A stretch of DNA of 17,571 nucleotides from positions 1-17,571 of the forward strand of contig RQCP01000066.1 in NCBI GenBank assembly GCA_008668235.1, given 5' to 3'. Each line of letters opens with the position of its first letter. Positions within the stretch are counted from its first letter, which is position 1. The DNA comes from Collinsella aerofaciens (lineage in GTDB: Bacteria > Actinomycetota > Coriobacteriia > Coriobacteriales > Coriobacteriaceae). Below, in pieces: positions 13,934-17,571 of this stretch. Position numbers and translations under genes: made by a program. The notes beneath the pieces were generated by a model. The model ran no database searches. It saw nothing but the letters and a program-made list of their open reading frames with translations, and was not told the DNA's origin.

Positions 13934-16900
13934 TTAGCGCCCGTCGCCGCCCAGCAGCGCCAGAACATCTTCGCGGGTAAACAGCGCCGACGAGATGCCG
14001 TCGCCGCCGAGCACGCTGTTGACCAGGTCGCGCTTGGACTCCTGCATCTGCATAATGCGCTCCTCGATCGTGTCCTTGGCGATGAGCTTGTACACGGTCA
14101 CGGTATGTTGCTGGCCAATACGGTGCGCGCGGTCGGTCGCCTGGTCCTGCGCTGCCACGTTCCACCACGGGTCGTAGTGGATGACCACGTCGGCCGCCGT
14201 CAGGTTGAGGCCCACGCCGCCCGCCTTGAGCGAAATCAAAAAGACCGGAACCTCGCCCGCTTGGAACTGCGCGACCATCTTGGCGCGGCTCTCCTTAGAC
14301 GAAGCGCCCGTGAGCTTAAGGAAGGCGATGTCTTCCTTGGTCAAGCGCTTACCGATGATATCGAGCATACCCGTAAACTGGCTGAACAACAGGATGCGAT
14401 GCCCGCCGTCGAGTGCGCCGTGCACGAGCTCCATACACGTATCGAGCTTGGCGCTCCCCGCCTTGTAATCCTCGTAGTGTAGACGCGGGTCGCAGCAGAT
14501 CTGGCGCAGCTTGGTGAGCTCGGCGAGCACCTTGAGTTTGTCCTTCTTAAACTCCCCAGCCTCGCGGTGCTGCACCTGCTGGGCGATGCGGTCCTGGTTG
14601 GCCAGGTAGAGCTTGCGCTGCTCGCCGGCGAGCTGTGCCATGACGGTGTCCTCGATCTTCTCGGGCAGGTCGGCCACCACGTCTTCCTTAACACGGCGCA
14701 GCACAAACGGCGACACGAGCGCCTGCAGGCGAGCGGCGCTATCGCCCTCGGCGTGCTCGACGGGGCTCTCAAAGCGCTTGGCAAACGACTCGCGCGTACC
14801 CAGAAGGCCCGGCATCAAAAAGTCGAAGATGCTCCAGAGCTCGGACAGGCGATTTTCGATGGGCGTGCCCGTCAGGGCAAAGCGCACGCCGGCAGGCAGG
14901 CGCTTGGCGGCGCGCGCCACCTGCGTGAGAGGGTTTTTAATGTACTGGGCTTCGTCCAGCACCACGCGGGCAAAGTCCTGCTCGACGTACTCGTCGATAT
15001 CGCGCCGCATAAGGTCATACGACGTTACAACCACGTTATGCTCGGCCACGCCGGCAATTTGCACGCGACGCTGGGCCTTGGCGCCCACGATGGCGCACAC
15101 ATCAAGCGAGGGGGCAAAGCGCTCCAACTCGGCAGTCCAGTTGTACACGAGCGACGCGGGACATACCACGAGCGTGGGCTTGGTGTCCCCCGCCTCCACA
15201 CGCGCCAAAATGTGCGCGATCATCTGCAGTGTTTTGCCCAGACCCATATCGTCGGCCAAGATGCCGCCGAGGCCCAGGTGCTCAAGAGAGCCGAGCCACT
15301 GGTAGCCGTCAATCTGGTAGCCACGCAGCGTTGCCTTGAGCGAGGCCGGCACCGTAAAGTCCATCTTGCCGAGCGTGTCCAAGCGCTCGACGGTGCGACG
15401 GAATGCGGCGTCGCGATCGGCTTCGAGCGCGGGCGTGCGCGCGAGCATGCTGTCGACAAACAGGGTGCTCGACGCGGGAAGCGACACACCGTCGAGCAGG
15501 TCGACGGCATCGACGCCCAGGTCCTCGGCAAGACCAAACGCGGCACGAGCGCCCTCGTCCAGGCGCACGATATCGCCGGACGTAAGGCGAGCGAACGTCT
15601 GGTGGCGCTTATACGAATCGAGATAGATGGCAAGGTCGGCCGCTGAAAGCCCGCTCGCACCTAGCTCGACGTCGAGCAGGTTACTCTTGACGGTCGCACG
15701 CACCGAAAGCTTGGGCGCAGGACGGACCGAGATCTGGCGCAGGCGGTCGCTGAGCATGACCTCGCCCAGCTCGGACAGGGCGGACAGACCCTCGGTCAGC
15801 AGGCAGAACAAGCCCTCATCATCGCGCTCCTCAAACGCCAGACCGCCCTCGTAGAAATCGAAGTACAGAGCCGCTGTATCCATAACGCGAAACTCCGCTA
15901 TCTCGTCGCGGGGCGGCACGCCGGGGCGTTGCTCTTCGAAGGGACTGCCCGGAGCGCCCAGGCTAAAGAGATCCGCCGACCAATCGCCGTAGGTAACCGT
16001 AATCTTGCAGGTCACGAGCCCATCGTCGACGCCAATCGCCATGGCAAAACTCGGCTCGGGCGCCACGGCGTCAAGTACGACAGGCGCGGTCAGGTCGGTG
16101 TAGTCGCGCAAGATAGGCAGCGCCATGCGGCAGAACTCACCCACCTGGTCGGCAGCGATATGGACCGGCGTGCGGCAGGGCAACAAGTGCGATAGGAACG
16201 GCGTCGCATGTTGGGCAAACGCCGCGTCGGTACGGCGCGCGCGGCGCGTATCGACCAGATAGGCTGCGTCACCTGCGACAAAGCAGTACGTATCGGCCGG
16301 CAGGCGCAAGTCGTAGCTGCCCCCCGCCGCCGGTGCAATCTTGGCGGCAAGGAGCGGCGGGCGCTTAGCCGGGACTTCGCCCTCCCCCTGCGGCGACGGC
16401 TCGACTGCCACCTCGTAGGATCGGTGCGTCGTCGTCCCCCGCGACCAGGCAGGTTCAAAGGAAATGGTCCGGCCACGCAGCAGGTCCAGCACGGACACGA
16501 CGGAATACTCGGATACCGGCAATTGACGCTCGGCGACAAAACCGTTGCGGGCAAAGTCATACGACGCCGAGCGCGAGCTCGTAATATCGCCTAGATAGGC
16601 GACCGTCATTGCGATAAAGTCGAGCAGCTTTGTCGACACGTCATCGAAAGCCTCGGGCACATGGACAAACGTAAGCTTCTTACCATAGGAGAACGTACCG
16701 CCGCGCACATAGGCATCGGCCATGCCGTCGATATCCTTAACCACGTAGGACACCGAACCGCAGCGAATGCGAAACTCGAGCGCCCAGTTAAAGCGATCGG
16801 CAAACAGCGGATTGTAGTACGGCACCAGCGAGGGCTCCAGCACCGCCTTGGGCGCATCGGGGTCAATAGTGCTGGCGAACTTGCGACGCATAGCCACGAG

Positions 16901-17407
16901 TTCGTCCATGCGCGCGTCCGAAAGATCGGAAAGCGCCGCCACAAGGCTCGGGCTCGTGGGGACAGGCGCAGGGAAGGGAAAGTTGGGGTTGACCGAAGAT
17001 GCGCTAGGCGCGGGGCGTGCGGACTGTTTGGATTGTGCGGGCGGTGCCGTAAACGTGCGGACCGGCGTACGCAGGCCCTCGACAGGCTCGGCGCCACTGG
17101 CATCCAGATACGCCAACGCCGTGGCGATGGCGTGCTTGCACATGCCGGAATAGCGGAAGGCAGCGGGGCAATCGCAGTTGTAGTCGATAACCTCGTGCTC
17201 GTCCATGTCGAGCGCCACGTGCGTCTTGTACAGGTCGCCGCGCGAGCCGCGCACCGAACCCTCAACCGTCACGTTCTTGGAGAACCGAGAGCCGCTGTCC
17301 TCAATCGACAGCACGGCGCCGTTGAGCATGAGCGAGCGCCCCTTCATAAAGGTGCCGCTCAGCGCCGCCTCCTTACGAAGCGCCTGCACAAACGTCCCCT
17401 GCGCCAT
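13934..17407 (-). CDS. SNF2-family helicase with SWIM zinc finger
   Basis: 1157 residues from the ATG at 17407 (GGAGG 5 nt upstream). A SWIM zinc finger lies near the N-terminus (C78xC80...C90xH92, in DYNCDCPAAFRYSGMCKHA). A long middle region of about 600 residues follows, like the bacterial SNF2-associated domain. The SNF2 ATPase has Walker A in DDMGLGKT (about 720), VVLDEAQYIKN (about 815), and LTGTPIENRLSELWSIFDFL (about 845). The C-terminal helicase lobe has SLKAGGVGLNLTAAD, HYDPWWN and ATDRAHRIGQ (about 1090). Such proteins are double-stranded DNA translocases; relatives of this architecture (HepA/SNF2 of Gram-positives) are thought to remodel protein-DNA complexes in transcription or repair, but the role of this one is not known. 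All catalytic motifs look intact. Transcribed towards the superoxide reductase. Confidence 0.95.
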   Translation of the reverse strand: MAQGTFVQALRKEAALSGTFMKGRSLMLNGAVLSIEDSGSRFSKNVTVEGSVRGSRGDLYKTHVALDMDEHEVIDYNCDCPAAFRYSGMCKHAIATALAYLDASGAEPVEGLRTPVRTFTAPPAQSKQSARPAPSASSVNPNFPFPAPVPTSPSLVAALSDLSDARMDELVAMRRKFASTIDPDAPKAVLEPSLVPYYNPLFADRFNWALEFRIRCGSVSYVVKDIDGMADAYVRGGTFSYGKKLTFVHVPEAFDDVSTKLLDFIAMTVAYLGDITSSRSASYDFARNGFVAERQLPVSEYSVVSVLDLLRGRTISFEPAWSRGTTTHRSYEVAVEPSPQGEGEVPAKRPPLLAAKIAPAAGGSYDLRLPADTYCFVAGDAAYLVDTRRARRTDAAFAQHATPFLSHLLPCRTPVHIAADQVGEFCRMALPILRDYTDLTAPVVLDAVAPEPSFAMAIGVDDGLVTCKITVTYGDWSADLFSLGAPGSPFEEQRPGVPPRDEIAEFRVMDTAALYFDFYEGGLAFEERDDEGLFCLLTEGLSALSELGEVMLSDRLRQISVRPAPKLSVRATVKSNLLDVELGASGLSAADLAIYLDSYKRHQTFARLTSGDIVRLDEGARAAFGLAEDLGVDAVDLLDGVSLPASSTLFVDSMLARTPALEADRDAAFRRTVERLDTLGKMDFTVPASLKATLRGYQIDGYQWLGSLEHLGLGGILADDMGLGKTLQMIAHILARVEAGDTKPTLVVCPASLVYNWTAELERFAPSLDVCAIVGAKAQRRVQIAGVAEHNVVVTSYDLMRRDIDEYVEQDFARVVLDEAQYIKNPLTQVARAAKRLPAGVRFALTGTPIENRLSELWSIFDFLMPGLLGTRESFAKRFESPVEHAEGDSAARLQALVSPFVLRRVKEDVVADLPEKIEDTVMAQLAGEQRKLYLANQDRIAQQVQHREAGEFKKDKLKVLAELTKLRQICCDPRLHYEDYKAGSAKLDTCMELVHGALDGGHRILLFSQFTGMLDIIGKRLTKEDIAFLKLTGASSKESRAKMVAQFQAGEVPVFLISLKAGGVGLNLTAADVVIHYDPWWNVAAQDQATDRAHRIGQQHTVTVYKLIAKDTIEERIMQMQESKRDLVNSVLGGDGISSALFTREDVLALLGGDGR

Positions 17408-17459
17408 CACTTCCTCCAATCCACCCACCGGATGATTTTTCTGGGACGGGGATTAAAAA

Positions 17460-17485
17460 AGGCTCTGTTAGACCAGGATTGACAT
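17460..17485 (-). repeat. Right copy of 26-bp perfect inverted repeat
   Basis: Exact reverse complement of 88-113. It lies 53 bp upstream of the SNF2 start codon, in the leader or promoter region of that gene. Its inner side is followed on the minus strand by a T-run (17460-17455), giving a weak hairpin-plus-U appearance. On the minus strand the surrounding frame is open from the window edge through the repeat and 24 codons beyond it. Confidence 0.95.
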
Positions 17486-17519
17486 TCCGCCCCGTCATCT
17501 TCTTGCGATTGCACAATGG

Positions 17520-17555
17520 TCGCCCCTTGTCGAATCTGAATCCGGCAAGGGGCGA
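17520..17555. other. Strong hairpin at the right edge
   Basis: TCGCCCCTTG (17520-17529) and CAAGGGGCGA (17546-17555) are perfectly complementary, and one G-U plus two G-C pairs extend the stem to 13 bp around a 10-base loop (AATCTGAATC). Neither strand has a T-run next to it, so it is not a standard terminator. It may end a gene beyond the edge or act in the SNF2 leader. Confidence 0.5.
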
Positions 17556-17571
17556 TGCGCCCGAGACCGGA

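Noticed and set aside
88..17485. The 26-bp inverted repeats as terminal repeats of a transposon or integrative element
   Set aside because: No transposase or integrase lies between them, the cargo is mainly housekeeping (ruvCAB, fhs), and no flanking target-site duplication is visible.

Overview
The window looks like a chromosomal segment of a high-GC, strictly anaerobic actinobacterium. The best guess is a Coriobacteriia member of the Collinsella type. This rests on the GC-rich third codon positions, a LAxTG-type cell-wall sorting signal, an anaerobe's superoxide reductase and formate-tetrahydrofolate ligase, and an actinobacterial/Gram-positive style LexA box before ruvCAB. The genus is an inference from gene content, not a database match. 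I see no rRNA, tRNA, CRISPR array, transposase or recombinase gene.

Layout. At the left edge is the 3' part of a gene for a cell-wall-anchored surface protein (3-1358, +), closed by a strong terminator. Next is a small AT-richer patch (about 1.4-3.2 kb). It holds a PH-like small protein (-), a HicA/HicB toxin-antitoxin pair (+) with a 16-bp palindromic operator, and a SHOCT-domain gene (-) broken by an in-frame TAG. A double zinc-ribbon protein (3313-4650, -) is divergent from a cation diffusion facilitator (4869-6050, +) whose metal-site residues point to manganese export. A single-pass membrane protein with 21-bp tandem repeats (6063-6980, -) converges on it.

From 7.1 kb to the right edge everything is on the minus strand. 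Read in the direction of transcription the order is: a SWIM/SNF2 helicase (13934-17407); a superoxide reductase (13421-13783) with its own terminator; a glutamine-dependent NAD synthetase homologue that has lost its recognisable catalytic motifs (11318-13303); the ruvC-ruvA-ruvB operon (11180-8972), joined by two TGATG stop/start overlaps behind a near-consensus SOS box; and formate-tetrahydrofolate ligase (8827-7160) with its own promoter and terminator. DNA repair (RuvABC, possibly the SNF2 protein), superoxide defence, metal homeostasis and one-carbon metabolism are therefore neighbours, but only ruvCAB is clearly one transcription unit.

The most unusual feature is at the two ends. A perfect 26-bp inverted repeat (88-113 and 17460-17485) brackets 17.3 kb of the window. 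Both copies sit in the same reading frame (VNPGLTEP), and both outer flanks are open in that frame. Inverting the segment would therefore give the surface-protein gene a different in-frame 5' end. This could be large-scale phase or antigenic variation, a dispersed repeat, or an assembly join; the sequence alone cannot decide. The second most interesting item is the apparently dead NAD synthetase paralogue.
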